Source of the DNA: Candidatus Eremiobacterota bacterium
GTDB taxonomy: Bacteria > Vulcanimicrobiota > CADAWZ01 > Ess09-12
Length of the DNA stretch: 64,000 nucleotides
Direction of reading: 5' to 3'
Assembly: GCA_031082125.1 (NCBI GenBank)
Contig: JAVHLM010000016.1
Location: forward strand, 62,001 to 126,000
The position numbers were made by a program, and so were the translations under genes. Below are positions 42,367-52,300 of the stretch, piece by piece (positions within the stretch are counted from its first letter, which is position 1; each line of letters opens with the position of its first letter). The notes under the pieces were generated by a model. The model ran no database searches. It was not told the DNA's origin and saw only the letters and a program-made list of their open reading frames with translations.

Positions 42367-43707
42367 TCATACGGGTCCTTTACCGGGGAGGACAAGGCGC
42401 TCCCCGGCATGGTCCGCCACGTAGGTGTCAGGGTCTTTCCGCCAGGCCTCGATGTCTATCACGGCAGGGTCAATGTACCGGAGATTTATCTTTTTGCAGG
42501 TTTCAGCGCTGAGGCCCGTGGCAAGGTGGACTGCTGAAGGCGTCTCGATGCCATTTTCACAGGTTCCGGGGCCGTACACATGGGTTACATGGGCGAGGAC
42601 ACAGGGATTTATTCCCTTCTCAAGGTAATCCCCGAGGCGGGCCTTGATGAAATCGAGGCAGTGGTAGCCCACGCTCTCAATGCCACGCCCCCAGGTCCTG
42701 GAGATTGTGGAGAGGTGGGGGGCATAGATGACAAGCTTCCCCCCGGGCTCCACAAGCTGGATGAGCTTGTAGCTCCCCTTGCCGCCGGTCCATAGCTCAT
42801 CGTAACGGGGATCGAGGAGGGCCAGCACCTTTTTGTACCTCCTCCCGGTATACTCGATATTCACTTTCACGGTGAGCTTTGCAGCCTGCAGATAGGCTTC
42901 CTCGGCGGATCCGAAATAAGCCCCGCGGAGCGTTTCGCCATCGGGCACCAGGGTGAGGGCGTGCTTTCTTGGTCCCCTCATGAGGCTCACGCAGTGAGTT
43001 ATCACCTCCCTCACCGGCGTGGCGATCCTTCCAATGACCTCCGGGATGGTGAGGGCCGCTCCGAGCCAGTGGGTGCAGCCCGTGAGCTCCGGGTCACCGA
43101 TTCCGGGAGAGCAGTATTTGAGTCCGCCTGAGCATCCCACCACCTCGTGGGGGATGACAGGCCCCATGATAACAATGTCATCGGCTTCGGCGGCAATCTT
43201 ATTGAACCTGACTTTCACTCCTTCACCGCGGCGGAACTCCCTGAGGTCCATAGCCCCCCCGGAGAGTCTCAGCCACTCCCTGGCGCTCACGGTACCCACC
43301 TCGGCGAATGCTGATGGATTCCCCCACTCATGGTTGAGGAAGGCAAGCTTTGGCATCCTCTCAAGGTGCTCTTCTTTTGAGATGCAGAGGTATTTCAGAA
43401 TATCAGGCAAAGCCATGGCCCCGTGGGTGCCAAGCGCCACAAGTGCCACAAGCTTTTCCAGCTCTACCGCTTTTGCATCGTAGAGACCTCTCAGGCCTTC
43501 ACCGATATGCTTTCCCCCCGACCGCGTGCTGTCGGGAATTATGGCGACAACTTTTTTCCCTTGGATTTTTGAAGATGCCTCTCGTACGAGGGCGCGCACA
43601 TCAATCGTCATAGCCTTTCCCTCCTCCCTGCCCTGAGGAAGGGCGCTTATCAGGGGGAGGGCTGCCATCCCCAGAAGAAAGGTGCGCCGCGAGATTCTCT
43701 GCTTCAT
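42367..43707 (-). CDS. Tat-exported LarA/DUF2088-like protein
   Basis: 446 residues from ATG 43705-43707, supported by GGGAGA 5 nt upstream. SRRTFLLGMAALPLISALP is a twin-arginine signal, implying export of a folded, cofactor-bearing protein. The body resembles the lactate racemase LarA / DUF2088 family: IPDSTRSGG, ALGTHGAM, LNHEWGNPS and PHEVVGCSGGLKYCSPG are at the positions of the LarA substrate and nickel-pincer site residues. Lactate racemases are cytoplasmic, so an exported member is notable and the substrate is unknown. No larB, larC or larE homologues are nearby. Confidence 0.75.
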   Translation of the reverse strand: MKQRISRRTFLLGMAALPLISALPQGREEGKAMTIDVRALVREASSKIQGKKVVAIIPDSTRSGGKHIGEGLRGLYDAKAVELEKLVALVALGTHGAMALPDILKYLCISKEEHLERMPKLAFLNHEWGNPSAFAEVGTVSAREWLRLSGGAMDLREFRRGEGVKVRFNKIAAEADDIVIMGPVIPHEVVGCSGGLKYCSPGIGDPELTGCTHWLGAALTIPEVIGRIATPVREVITHCVSLMRGPRKHALTLVPDGETLRGAYFGSAEEAYLQAAKLTVKVNIEYTGRRYKKVLALLDPRYDELWTGGKGSYKLIQLVEPGGKLVIYAPHLSTISRTWGRGIESVGYHCLDFIKARLGDYLEKGINPCVLAHVTHVYGPGTCENGIETPSAVHLATGLSAETCKKINLRYIDPAVIDIEAWRKDPDTYVADHAGERLVLPGKGPV

Positions 43708-43902
43708 CTTTTTCTCCCATGTAATTCTCATTCCATTCATCACCGCGGCATAAATCCCTTTTTGGTGCAGGTGGCGCTCTCAGGGGCCGCAGAGGCTCTC
43801 CGCGGCAGGGAGAAGGGTTGAAGGTGCCGGGCCTGGAATACTTCATTGGGAATTGCCAGTGAATTTACCGCTGTGTTCCTGGCAATGAGAGGGGGTTCAA
43901 CT

Positions 43903-44310
43903 ATGGGAAGTCTTTTCGGTAAGGGAAAGGGGGGCACGGGCCTCACCCCTTCGCAGAAAGAGGCCAGTGCTTCGCTTCAGAAGGCGGAAGGGCAGATCTC
44001 CAGGGTGCTGAGCAAGGGATTCTCCGGCGAGCACTCTGAGACTGATGTGCAGCACCAGCTCAGGAAGTGGATAGACAATTCGAGGGTGAGCCTGGACACG
44101 GTGACGAGAAGCCTCAAGGCAGGCAAGGACCGCCGGGGAGGCCCGCTGAATTTCCCAAAGATAAGCGAGGGCCTTTGCAAGATGTGCGATGATTACTGCA
44201 ATTCTCCTTATATGGTAAAGCTTGAGCGCTCCATGGGCGCTTCCATGCGCGATGAGTTCAGGAATGCAATTCTTCTCGTTCAGGAGGCTGCCAAAAAGCT
44301 CGCAGGATAG
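43903..44310 (+). CDS. Small soluble protein of unknown function
   Basis: 135 residues from ATG 43903 (GAGGGGG upstream). It begins MGSLFGKGKGGTGLTPSQKE and is helical and basic (KWIDNSRVSLDTVTRSLKAG), with three cysteines in KMCDDYCNSP. No known family. It is followed after 30 bp by the aminotransferase gene and may share its mRNA. A longer in-frame start at 43846 has no ribosome site. Confidence 0.55.
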   Translation: MGSLFGKGKGGTGLTPSQKEASASLQKAEGQISRVLSKGFSGEHSETDVQHQLRKWIDNSRVSLDTVTRSLKAGKDRRGGPLNFPKISEGLCKMCDDYCNSPYMVKLERSMGASMRDEFRNAILLVQEAAKKLAG

Positions 44311-44340
44311 AGAAAATACAAGGAAGGACTGAGTGATACC

Positions 44341-45516
44341 ATGATCGCCGAGAGAATCAAAGAACTTGAAGAGAGCATGACGCTTGCCATCACCGCGAAG
44401 GCGAAAGCAATGAAGGCACAAGGTGAGAAAGTCATCATCATGGCCTCCGGTGAGCCCGATTTTGATACGCCCCAGAACATCAAGGATGCAGCGGTGCAGG
44501 CCATCGCCCAGGGTTTCACCAAGTACACGGCCACATCGGGCATTGATGAGCTGAAAGAGGCTCTCTGCGAGAAATTCCGGCATGAAAACCGCATCGAGTA
44601 CACAAAGAAAAATGTCATAGTGACCTGCGGCGGCAAACAGGCGCTTTACAACGCGATCCAGGCCACCATCAACAGCGGTGACGAGGTGATAATCCCTTCA
44701 CCTTACTGGGTAAGCTACGTGGAGCAGGTGAAGCTCGCGGGCGGCAAGCCAGTAATCCTGAACACAGGTGTCACCGGCTTTGATCTTGAAAAGCTGAAAG
44801 GCGCCCTTACGCCCAGGACCAGGATGCTCATCATCAACTCCCCCAACAACCCCACGGGAGCGGTCCTGGAGAGGGCAACCATCGAGGGTATTGCTGCCCT
44901 CGCCCTCGAGAGGAAGTTTCTGGTCATCTCCGATGAGGTCTATGAGCGCTTCATTTACGGCAGCGGAATCCATCACTCCATTGCCTCCCTCGGCCCGGAG
45001 ATGAAGGAGCTCACCATCACCATAAACGCCTTCTCAAAAACCTACTCCATGACCGGCTGGCGCGTGGGCTATGCCGCCGCCCCTGAAGCGATTATCAAGG
45101 CTATGGGAATGGTGCAGGATCACCAGACTTCAAACACCTCCTCGATCTCGCAGAAGGCAGCCCTTGAAGCCCTCAAAGGCTCCCAGGATTCTGTCACGGT
45201 CATGGTGAGGGAGTTTGAAAAACGCAGGAACTACATGGTGGAGAGGCTGAATGCTATAGAGGGCATCGAGTGTCCTCTTCCCCCCGGGGCCTTTTATACC
45301 TTCCCGAGAGTGGCGGCGCTTTACCATGAAAAGCTCAATGGCTCATTTGCCTTTGCCGAGCGCCTTCTTGAAGAGATGAAAGTCGCCCTCATCCCGGGAG
45401 TGGGCTTCGGCTCCGATGAGCACGTGAGGCTCACCTACTCGGCGTCACTGGAAGATATCAGGGAGGGAATGGACAGGATAGCCGAGTTCGTCAGTCTTCA
45501 ACGCTCGCCGCGGTGA
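44341..45516 (+). CDS. Class I aminotransferase (aspartate aminotransferase type)
   Basis: 391 residues, fold-type I PLP enzyme. Motifs include ASGEPDFDTPQNIKDAA, TCGGKQALYNAIQATIN, INSPNNPTGAVLER with the PLP-binding Asn, SDEVYERFIYGSG, and NAFSKTYSMTGWRVGYAAA, where Lys forms the Schiff base. RLTYSASLEDIREGMDRI includes the substrate carboxylate-binding Arg. It resembles subgroup I-gamma (AspB-type) aspartate/prephenate aminotransferases. Its 3' end overlaps the convergent aldo-keto reductase gene by 26 bp. Confidence 0.93.
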   Translation: MIAERIKELEESMTLAITAKAKAMKAQGEKVIIMASGEPDFDTPQNIKDAAVQAIAQGFTKYTATSGIDELKEALCEKFRHENRIEYTKKNVIVTCGGKQALYNAIQATINSGDEVIIPSPYWVSYVEQVKLAGGKPVILNTGVTGFDLEKLKGALTPRTRMLIINSPNNPTGAVLERATIEGIAALALERKFLVISDEVYERFIYGSGIHHSIASLGPEMKELTITINAFSKTYSMTGWRVGYAAAPEAIIKAMGMVQDHQTSNTSSISQKAALEALKGSQDSVTVMVREFEKRRNYMVERLNAIEGIECPLPPGAFYTFPRVAALYHEKLNGSFAFAERLLEEMKVALIPGVGFGSDEHVRLTYSASLEDIREGMDRIAEFVSLQRSPR

Positions 45517-46402
45517 CGGCCTTGTCCACCTCTTCGGAGCTCTCGAGGGGGACCAGCACGCTGCAGATGCCGTTTTCGGTGAGAACCCATTTTATCGAGG
45601 CCGAAAAGAGGTCCTGGCCGAATTTTCCCGCGATGAGGCGCTTGGTGAGCGAAGGTTGGCTCAGGTTCTTCTCCGTCACATGGGAGGCAAAGACGGCGAT
45701 CCCCTTCCGGCCCGCTTTCTCTGCAAGGCTTCTCAGGGTCTTGTAATTACTTACCGAGTATTCCAGGATCAGGATATCGAAGCCGCTCATCCTGAAGAGC
45801 TCCCTGAAGATCTCCTCTGGGCTCTCCTCGCCGCTCTCCTCCTGGTACTCACGCAGGGAGAGGCCGAGGTAGCCCACCTTCTGCTGCTTCCTGAGCTCGT
45901 TGAAGGCTGCCTGGACGCCGCGGCACTTGAGCTGATCGAGCTTTTTCACCTCGTGGACGATGACGGCGTCGATATATTTCGTCCTGAGCCGCTTCATGCT
46001 TCTCTCGAAGGAGAGCATCAGGTCCTCGGGAGAGGCTTTCCCGTCGGTGAGCCACCGCGTTGAAAGCATCACCTTGTCCCGCCAGTTCAGCAGATTCTCA
46101 CCGATAATCTCTTCGCTTTTCCCATAGGCAGGCGAGGTATCGATAAAATTGATGCCTTTCTCAAGAGCGCTCTGCAAGGGCGACCATCCCGTCGTTTCCA
46201 GGCGCGACGCATCAAAGGAGACGGCCGTGACTTTCAGGCCGATATTGCCCATCCTTCTCTTTTCGAGGATGAGCTCTTCGTCGGCGAAGGCTTTATGCGG
46301 CGAAAGCCTTCCCCAGACGGCCGAAAAGGCTGCAGCGGAAATACTCCCTGCCATGAGGCGGTGGAAGTCCCGTCTGCTCATCAATGAGGGGTTTTCGCTC
46401 AT
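45491..46402 (-). CDS. Tat-exported aldo-keto reductase-like protein
   Basis: 303 residues from ATG 46400-46402, chosen for AAAGGA 5 nt upstream. SRRDFHRLMAGSISAAAF is a twin-arginine signal. The AKR barrel has NFIDTSPAYGKSEEIIGENL (Asp88, Tyr93) and DAVIVHEV (His150), but the catalytic lysine position reads STRW (Arg116), so three of the four AKR catalytic residues are kept. Reductase activity is uncertain. Exported AKR-like proteins of this kind sometimes carry iron-sulfur clusters, but no cysteine cluster is seen here. It overlaps the aminotransferase by 26 bp. Confidence 0.8.
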   Translation of the reverse strand: MSENPSLMSRRDFHRLMAGSISAAAFSAVWGRLSPHKAFADEELILEKRRMGNIGLKVTAVSFDASRLETTGWSPLQSALEKGINFIDTSPAYGKSEEIIGENLLNWRDKVMLSTRWLTDGKASPEDLMLSFERSMKRLRTKYIDAVIVHEVKKLDQLKCRGVQAAFNELRKQQKVGYLGLSLREYQEESGEESPEEIFRELFRMSGFDILILEYSVSNYKTLRSLAEKAGRKGIAVFASHVTEKNLSQPSLTKRLIAGKFGQDLFSASIKWVLTENGICSVLVPLESSEEVDKAVTAASVED

Positions 46403-46421
46403 ATGAGTCCTTTCACTGATT

Positions 46422-47033
46422 TTACGGCTGCAGCACGTTCTGCGTGTCACCGTTTACCGATATGACCACTTTTTTCACCGGGTTTCCCGGGAGATTCTTG
46501 AGGGTGTTCTCAATCTGGGAGCGGCGCTGGTCCATCTCGCAGCTTCCCCCTCCCTCGTTAATCCTGTCGTTGAAGTCCACCTGGATCATGCCCTGCTCTA
46601 TTTTTACTGAATTGAGCTTTGTGTGGGGAGGGAGGGTGGTATAATAGCCCTGTTTTTTGAATTGATCGGCAGGGCCCTTGATAAGCTCGTCAATGAGCTT
46701 TTTTACCGCTTCTTCGTCCTTATCAGCAGCCAGGCCTATTTCAATGGGATAGGTTATCTCGGGATTGAGCACCTCGGGATCCTTTACCGAATTTGCGTAA
46801 AAGACCTTTGCCGAATGAGGGTCCTGCAGAGCCGGTGATGCCTTGGGCGGTGTCGGGGAAGCCTGTGACGGGCCTCCCGACGGGGGAAAGGAGTGCTGAA
46901 GGGCTGAGGAATCAAGGCCGGTCTTTGAAGTGCATCCCTGGGTTCCCTGGAGCGCCGCAAAAAGGGCCATGGAGAATACAAGCATGAGGAAAACAAGAGG
47001 GCGGGTCATTTTCCCAAAGTCGGTTCTTTTCAT
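46422..47033 (-). CDS. GerMN-domain lipoprotein-like protein
   Basis: 203 residues from ATG 47031-47033, with GGGGAGAAAGCT upstream. A signal peptide (PLVFLMLVFSMALFAALQ) leads to TQGC, a possible but atypical lipobox. A Pro/Ser-rich linker precedes a GerMN domain (about 95-200). This has IEIGLAADKDEEAVKKLIDE, LIKGPADQFKKQGYYTTLPP, TKLNSVKIEQGMIQVDFNDR and a C-terminal VKKVVISVNGD. GerMN occurs in spore germination protein GerM and in non-sporulation lipoproteins such as LpqB. It starts 20 bp upstream of the aldo-keto reductase-like gene. Confidence 0.83.
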   Translation of the reverse strand: MKRTDFGKMTRPLVFLMLVFSMALFAALQGTQGCTSKTGLDSSALQHSFPPSGGPSQASPTPPKASPALQDPHSAKVFYANSVKDPEVLNPEITYPIEIGLAADKDEEAVKKLIDELIKGPADQFKKQGYYTTLPPHTKLNSVKIEQGMIQVDFNDRINEGGGSCEMDQRRSQIENTLKNLPGNPVKKVVISVNGDTQNVLQP

Positions 47034-47217
47034 AGCTTTCTCCCCTGTCAAAGGGCGCTGGATCTTCGGCCGCTCTTTTTTTCTACAGCCGGACGAGGCA
47101 TAATATTCCATGCAGCCGCGGGATATCCTTCTTTCACCGCTGAGGGCAGACGACTCCCCGGCGTGGGGAAGGTATGGCGCGGATAAGCGGAGAAGCCATA
47201 ACGGATCCTACTAAGGA

Positions 47218-48879
47218 ATGAGGCAGGCAGAAAGCATGAAACAGCCTTCCCGGTGGGCGCTCCTTCTTCTGTTGCTGCTGGCGCTTGCTTTCGTGAGCAT
47301 TGCAAATGTGAGGGAATTCAATCCTGACGACGAGTCCCTCTATGTCCACATTGCCAAGGAGATGTATGGGAAGGGGGAGCTGTGGATCCCCTCGTGGTGC
47401 GGCAGCGAGGCGTATTTCAAGCCCCCGCTTGTGTACTGGATCCTCATGACAGGCTTCATGATGGGGGGAGTTTCGCTTGTGGCGGCCAGGATTCCCATTG
47501 TGCTCCTTACCCTTGCCACGGTGCTCCTCGCCTTTCTCATCGCGAAGGATCTTTACGGAAAGCGTGACGGAGTGCTTGCCGCCCTTTTTACCGCGACAAG
47601 CCTGGGAATTATCATTTATGGCAGGATCGCCATGATGGATCTTCCCCTCTGTTTCTTCATTACTCTCTCTGCATGGTGCTTTATCCGGGCGCTTGACACT
47701 GCCCATCCCTTCTGGACAGTAGCTTTTCTTGCCGCAGGGGGTCTATCGACCCTCATCAAGGGCCCCATTTCACTGGTGATTATACTGAGTGCGGCTTTCA
47801 CCTGCTGCCTGATCTTCAAAAGACATCGCCATATATTGAATGGCTGGTTTGTCGCAGGTGCGGCGGCGGCCCTGTTTTTCATGCTTCTGTGGCCGGCCGT
47901 GCTTGCAATGAGGGGCGAATTCAGCCATTGGTACGGCTTTTTCATTGTCAGGGAAAACCTGGGAAAATTCAGCGATATCCGGTATCCTGTCCACACATTT
48001 CTTGCCTCCTATCTTATCTATCTTTTCCCGTGGACTCCTCTTCTTATCTCGTCACTGTGGATTCTCATCAGAGAAAAGCTTTACAGGGAAGAAAGGCTTA
48101 TGGTTCCTCTCATCTGGGCAGCGGCAGTGCTTGTGATGCACCTGCTGCCCGCCACAAAGCTCAAGCATTACACCATCCCGGCCATTCCCCTCACCATGGT
48201 GTTTATTTCTGCAATGGCGGGTTCATGGGGTGCAGATCGCGCAATGAAGAGAGGGATTATAGCACTTCAGGCTCTTCTTGTCCTCCTGTTCATTGTTTTT
48301 GCTGCAGCAGCGAGGACAGGCACTACGTGGGGAGATATTCTGCTTGCCGGCGGGGCACTTGTGGCTCTCCTGGCCTCATGGAGAACTTCCGGGGGGAAAG
48401 ATGGCCTCTCTGCCGGGGCGTTTTTTTACGGGGCGGCCCTTCTGTGCATTCTTCCCTTCATCGGGAACCACTCCTTCGAGAGGCTTCCCCAGGGCGCTCT
48501 TCCCCATCTGGAGGGAAAAGTGGCGGCCGTACGGATTCAGATCTATATACACACCTATTTCCTGGGGCGACCTGTGGAGCAGATTGACAATCCTGTTGAC
48601 TTCAACAGGGTCCTCCAGGAGGGGGGCAGAGTGATAATCTCCGAGACCGATTTTGATGAATTCGGCGCCGTCAGAGGATTCAAGCTTGCGCCGGTTGAGA
48701 AGATCTACTCCTGGAAGCAGTGGAGAACGGCGATGCCTCTTCCGATAATTCTGGAAGCCTTCTTGAAGGGTGACACGGCGCCTCTTATTGACACCATTCA
48801 TGTAGTCCGGCTGAAGAAGCAGAAGGAACCTGGCCTGCCCGTCCCGGGCTCTTTTACTTCTTGTCTTTCACCCACTTGA
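47218..48879 (+). CDS. GT39/ArnT-type membrane glycosyltransferase
   Basis: About 553 residues with ten or more membrane segments. The first loop FNPDDESLYVHIAKEMYGKG carries the conserved acidic pair, and FKPPLVYWIL is the second hallmark of the PMT/ArnT superfamily (dolichyl- or undecaprenyl-phosphate-sugar transferases). It probably transfers a lipid-linked sugar to an envelope acceptor such as a lipid or protein. The C-terminal 130 residues are soluble. Starts at 47218 and 47236 are both possible. The 3' end overlaps the convergent gene by 26 bp. Confidence 0.83.
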   Translation: MRQAESMKQPSRWALLLLLLLALAFVSIANVREFNPDDESLYVHIAKEMYGKGELWIPSWCGSEAYFKPPLVYWILMTGFMMGGVSLVAARIPIVLLTLATVLLAFLIAKDLYGKRDGVLAALFTATSLGIIIYGRIAMMDLPLCFFITLSAWCFIRALDTAHPFWTVAFLAAGGLSTLIKGPISLVIILSAAFTCCLIFKRHRHILNGWFVAGAAAALFFMLLWPAVLAMRGEFSHWYGFFIVRENLGKFSDIRYPVHTFLASYLIYLFPWTPLLISSLWILIREKLYREERLMVPLIWAAAVLVMHLLPATKLKHYTIPAIPLTMVFISAMAGSWGADRAMKRGIIALQALLVLLFIVFAAAARTGTTWGDILLAGGALVALLASWRTSGGKDGLSAGAFFYGAALLCILPFIGNHSFERLPQGALPHLEGKVAAVRIQIYIHTYFLGRPVEQIDNPVDFNRVLQEGGRVIISETDFDEFGAVRGFKLAPVEKIYSWKQWRTAMPLPIILEAFLKGDTAPLIDTIHVVRLKKQKEPGLPVPGSFTSCLSPT

Positions 48880-49351
48880 CATCCAGGTCGCCGTCACCGC
48901 GCTTCTTGAGGTTCTTCTTCACGTAGTTGACGAGGAAGTCGGAATTTTCCAGGTTCGAGAAAAATGAAATGGGCACTTCGTTCGCCACGGAGATAATGTG
49001 CTCTTTCAGTTTCCAGGCAATACCGGAGCGGTCGAGGGTGTCGATACCCTGGATCACTTCCCACTTCACCTCGCGCTTTTCCTCGCCATTCAGGTATTCC
49101 ACACCCCAGTCATGAGCCACGAGATTCTCATTTTTTACCCTCTCGGTGAGCTTTTTCCTGGCAGGGATGGAAGCCACAAGGATAAAGAAGCTTACGATGC
49201 AGAAGCTCATGTTGATAACCCAGGCCTTTTTCACAAGGAGTGTCGCGATGCCAAAGCCGACTATCCCGAGTGCCGAGATGATGATGAGCCCCGTGAGCAC
49301 TTTTATCACATTTTTGTTTTCACCGGTATCGTAAGTATAAAAAGTTTTCAC
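48854..49351 (-). CDS. Two-helix membrane protein with PH-like domain
   Basis: 165 residues. Two membrane helices (VLTGLIIISALGIVGFGIAT and NMSFCIVSFFILVASI) are followed by a soluble domain containing WGVEYLNGEEKREVKWEVIQ, which suggests a bacterial PH-like fold. No precise family is recognised. It is immediately downstream of the giant kinase gene on the same strand (45 bp), so it may belong to the 49-59 kb operon. Its stop overlaps the glycosyltransferase gene by 26 bp. Confidence 0.65.
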   Translation of the reverse strand: MKTFYTYDTGENKNVIKVLTGLIIISALGIVGFGIATLLVKKAWVINMSFCIVSFFILVASIPARKKLTERVKNENLVAHDWGVEYLNGEEKREVKWEVIQGIDTLDRSGIAWKLKEHIISVANEVPISFFSNLENSDFLVNYVKKNLKKRGDGDLDVKWVKDKK

Positions 49352-49396
49352 TTATCAGAGGCCCCCTTGCTAGAATCAACCCCTTTTTCTATTCTT

Positions 49397-52300
49397 TTAC
49401 CGATAGAAATCTCCTTCCCTGAGAAGAAGTTTTACAGGTTCTCCCAGGAGGGGAATTCCCGTTTCCATCACTTTCAGCTGAAAGGGCAGTCCTGCAGGCG
49501 AAGGAGGCAGGTCGCCAAGAGCTTCCATGCTGGCATGCTTTTCCCCATGGGAAGGCAGTGTCTTGTAGTGCTCAAAGCTCTGGTGAGCCTCGCCGCTGCG
49601 CTGCAGTCTCATGAGAGCCATGGCCTTGTGAAGCCATGCTTCTTCCATTTCAGGCTGAAGCTTTATGGCCTGGGAGTAAGAACGGATCGCTTCATCAAAA
49701 AGATTCAGGAGAAAGTAGGCCTTTCCTCTCAGAAACCACAGCAGGCCGGAGCGCGTATCTCTCTTGAGGGCCTGATCATAGAAGCTGACAGCCTCTTTGA
49801 GGTGGCCTGTAAACTCGTCTGAGAGGCCTCTTGCAGCATAAGCGTCGATAAAGGATGGGGCAAGGTAGAGGGCTGAATCAAATGCTTTTTTTGCCTCGAG
49901 GAACTCCCCGTCCCTCATAAAGAGCAAGCCGCTGTTGAAGAGAAAAGTCTCGCTGCCGGGGCTGTAAAGGATGGCTTTCTTGATTGCCTCCCGGGCCTCT
50001 CCGGGGCGGTTGATGCCGGCATATATGCAGGCAGCGTTGTTCAGTAAAGAGGGCATGGTGGGGTGTACCTCCAGGGCCTCCTCGATGATGAGAAGGGCTT
50101 TGTGAAACTCGCCCTCCCGGTAAAAAAGATTACTCTGGTGGAGGTACCCATCGGCCTTCAGGGGATCAATCTCAATGGCGTGATCATAAGCTTTGAGGGC
50201 ATCCTCTCTTTTCCCACCGAGGAGCAGAGCATCGCCGTAAAGGACCCACAGCAGGTGATCATAGGCATCGATCTGGAGGAGCATCCCCGCGGCCCTGGCC
50301 GCATCATCGGCGAGACCCAGGCTGAGGGCAAGCACCGCAGAGTTGAACAGGCAGATATAATCGTCATGAATGTGCTCCAGGGGCTTCTGGAAGCACCAGA
50401 GGGCCTCTGCATATTTTTTCTGGCGGTAAAGGAGATAGGCTTTTGCCTTCATGGCGAGAGCAGAATCGGGGTTATGCTCCAGAATGCCGTCAATGCAGAG
50501 GAGCGCTTCTTCTGTCATCGCTTTCCCCTCAAGTGCCATGCTTTTCCTGAAGAGCGTCCATTCGTGAAGGGGATGACCTCCGAGGATCAGGTCATAGGCG
50601 GCAATGGCTTCATCGTGGGCGCCAAGGCGCTCCAGGGCATACCCGATATGAAACATCGATGGCCAGTACTCCGGAGTACCGACGGGGATAGTTTTCAACA
50701 GGGTGAGCGCCTCAGAGTAGGCGCCTCCTGTCAGGAATGCGAGGCCTTTTGCCTTCAGTGCCTCTGGATTGTCAGGCTGCAGCGCGAGGAAGCGCTCGCT
50801 TGTGGCGAGCGAAGCCCGTCGCCGCCCGAGAAAGAGCTCGAGAAAAGCCTTTTTTGGAAGAAAATCCATAATGTCCTTGTTGATTTCCAGTGCGTCGGAG
50901 AGTATCGCCAGGGCCTTCAGGGCGAAAGCCCTGGCTTTTTTCACAAAACCTCTGTCTTCGTAAAGGGAAATCATGCCGGCCCACCCGTTGTAGTGAAGCG
51001 GATTGGTCTCGATGCTTTTTTCGTAGCTTTCCCGGGCTTCATTGAGCTCCCCCATGGCTTTTTCAAAGTCACCTTTCGAGCTCCAGTAAAGGGCCACCGA
51101 TCCGTCTATGGCCAGGGCTTTCTTAAGGCTTTCGCAGGCCATCGGGAGAACTCCCGACATGCCGTAGAATAGTCCCAGGTGATACCAGTAGCGGCTGTTC
51201 TCGGGGTCATCACGGACTGTATCCTCCAGGAACTTCTGGGCGTCCTTCAGTGCCCCTTCCTGGATGAGGCCTTTCGCCTTCCTGAACAAGGCCAGGGGAT
51301 CATGGTCCGTTGCCGAAAAGAGCTTCCCCAAGAGACCCGCCTTGCTTTTTTTCTTGTTCTGGTAGGAATTTACAAGCTTTTCCCTCTCGGCTTTCGCCGA
51401 TTCGGGGGGGAATGAGCCTGGCATATCCTCTTCAAGGGCCAGCAGTCCCTCGGAAAATCGGCCAAGGCTTCCAAGGAACCTTGCTTTCATAAGGATTGTT
51501 TCATCTGTCGCCCTCCCGCTCTCGGTAAGGAGTGAAAGCTGCACGAGGGCTTCCCTGTGATTGCCTTTTCCTGCAGATTCTACGGCCCTCGCATGGAGCT
51601 CGCCACGGGTGAGGTTCCTGAAAGTGCTCTCGTAGAGGTTCCAATAGAGGCCGCCGATTCCGCTCTGCACCCCTATCTCGTTGAGATGCGCCCGGGCCTC
51701 TCTGTTGCGGGGATCGAGCTCAATGACTCTTTCAAAGGAGAGGCGGGCCTCCTGGAGAAGGAAAAGCTCCTGCTCGATAATGCCTTTTTCAATGAGAATG
51801 GCGCAGTCTTTCAGCTCTTCACAGGGAGTGGTCCGGTAGCACTCAAGAGCTTCCTCCCGGAGGCCCCGGGCTCTCAGGATCCTTCCTTTGTGGGCAAGGG
51901 CCTTGCTCTCATCGGGCTTGAGCATGAGAATCTTGTCCAGGTACCGCATGCTTTCCTCGGCACGGCCGAGCTTTTCAAGGCAGAGAGCCGCGCCCCAGAG
52001 CGCTTCGGTGTTGGTCCCCTCCAGGGCAAGGATAAGACGGTAAGTGGTGAGGGTCTCCTCATACTGCTGGTTTTTCATCAGTGCCTCGGCCTTGTAGAAG
52101 AGGCACCTCTGCGAGGTAGGGTTGAGGGCCAGCACTTGATCGAAACAGGCCGTGGCCTCGAGAGAGCGCCCTGTCTGCAGCAGGTAGCTGCCCTTTTCAA
52201 TGAGGGCGTCGGCCATTTTCCCGTCAAGGGAGAGCGCCTTGTCGATAAACGTTATGGCGTCGCCGGGGTTGCCTATCCGGCCGTATATTGAGCCGATCTT

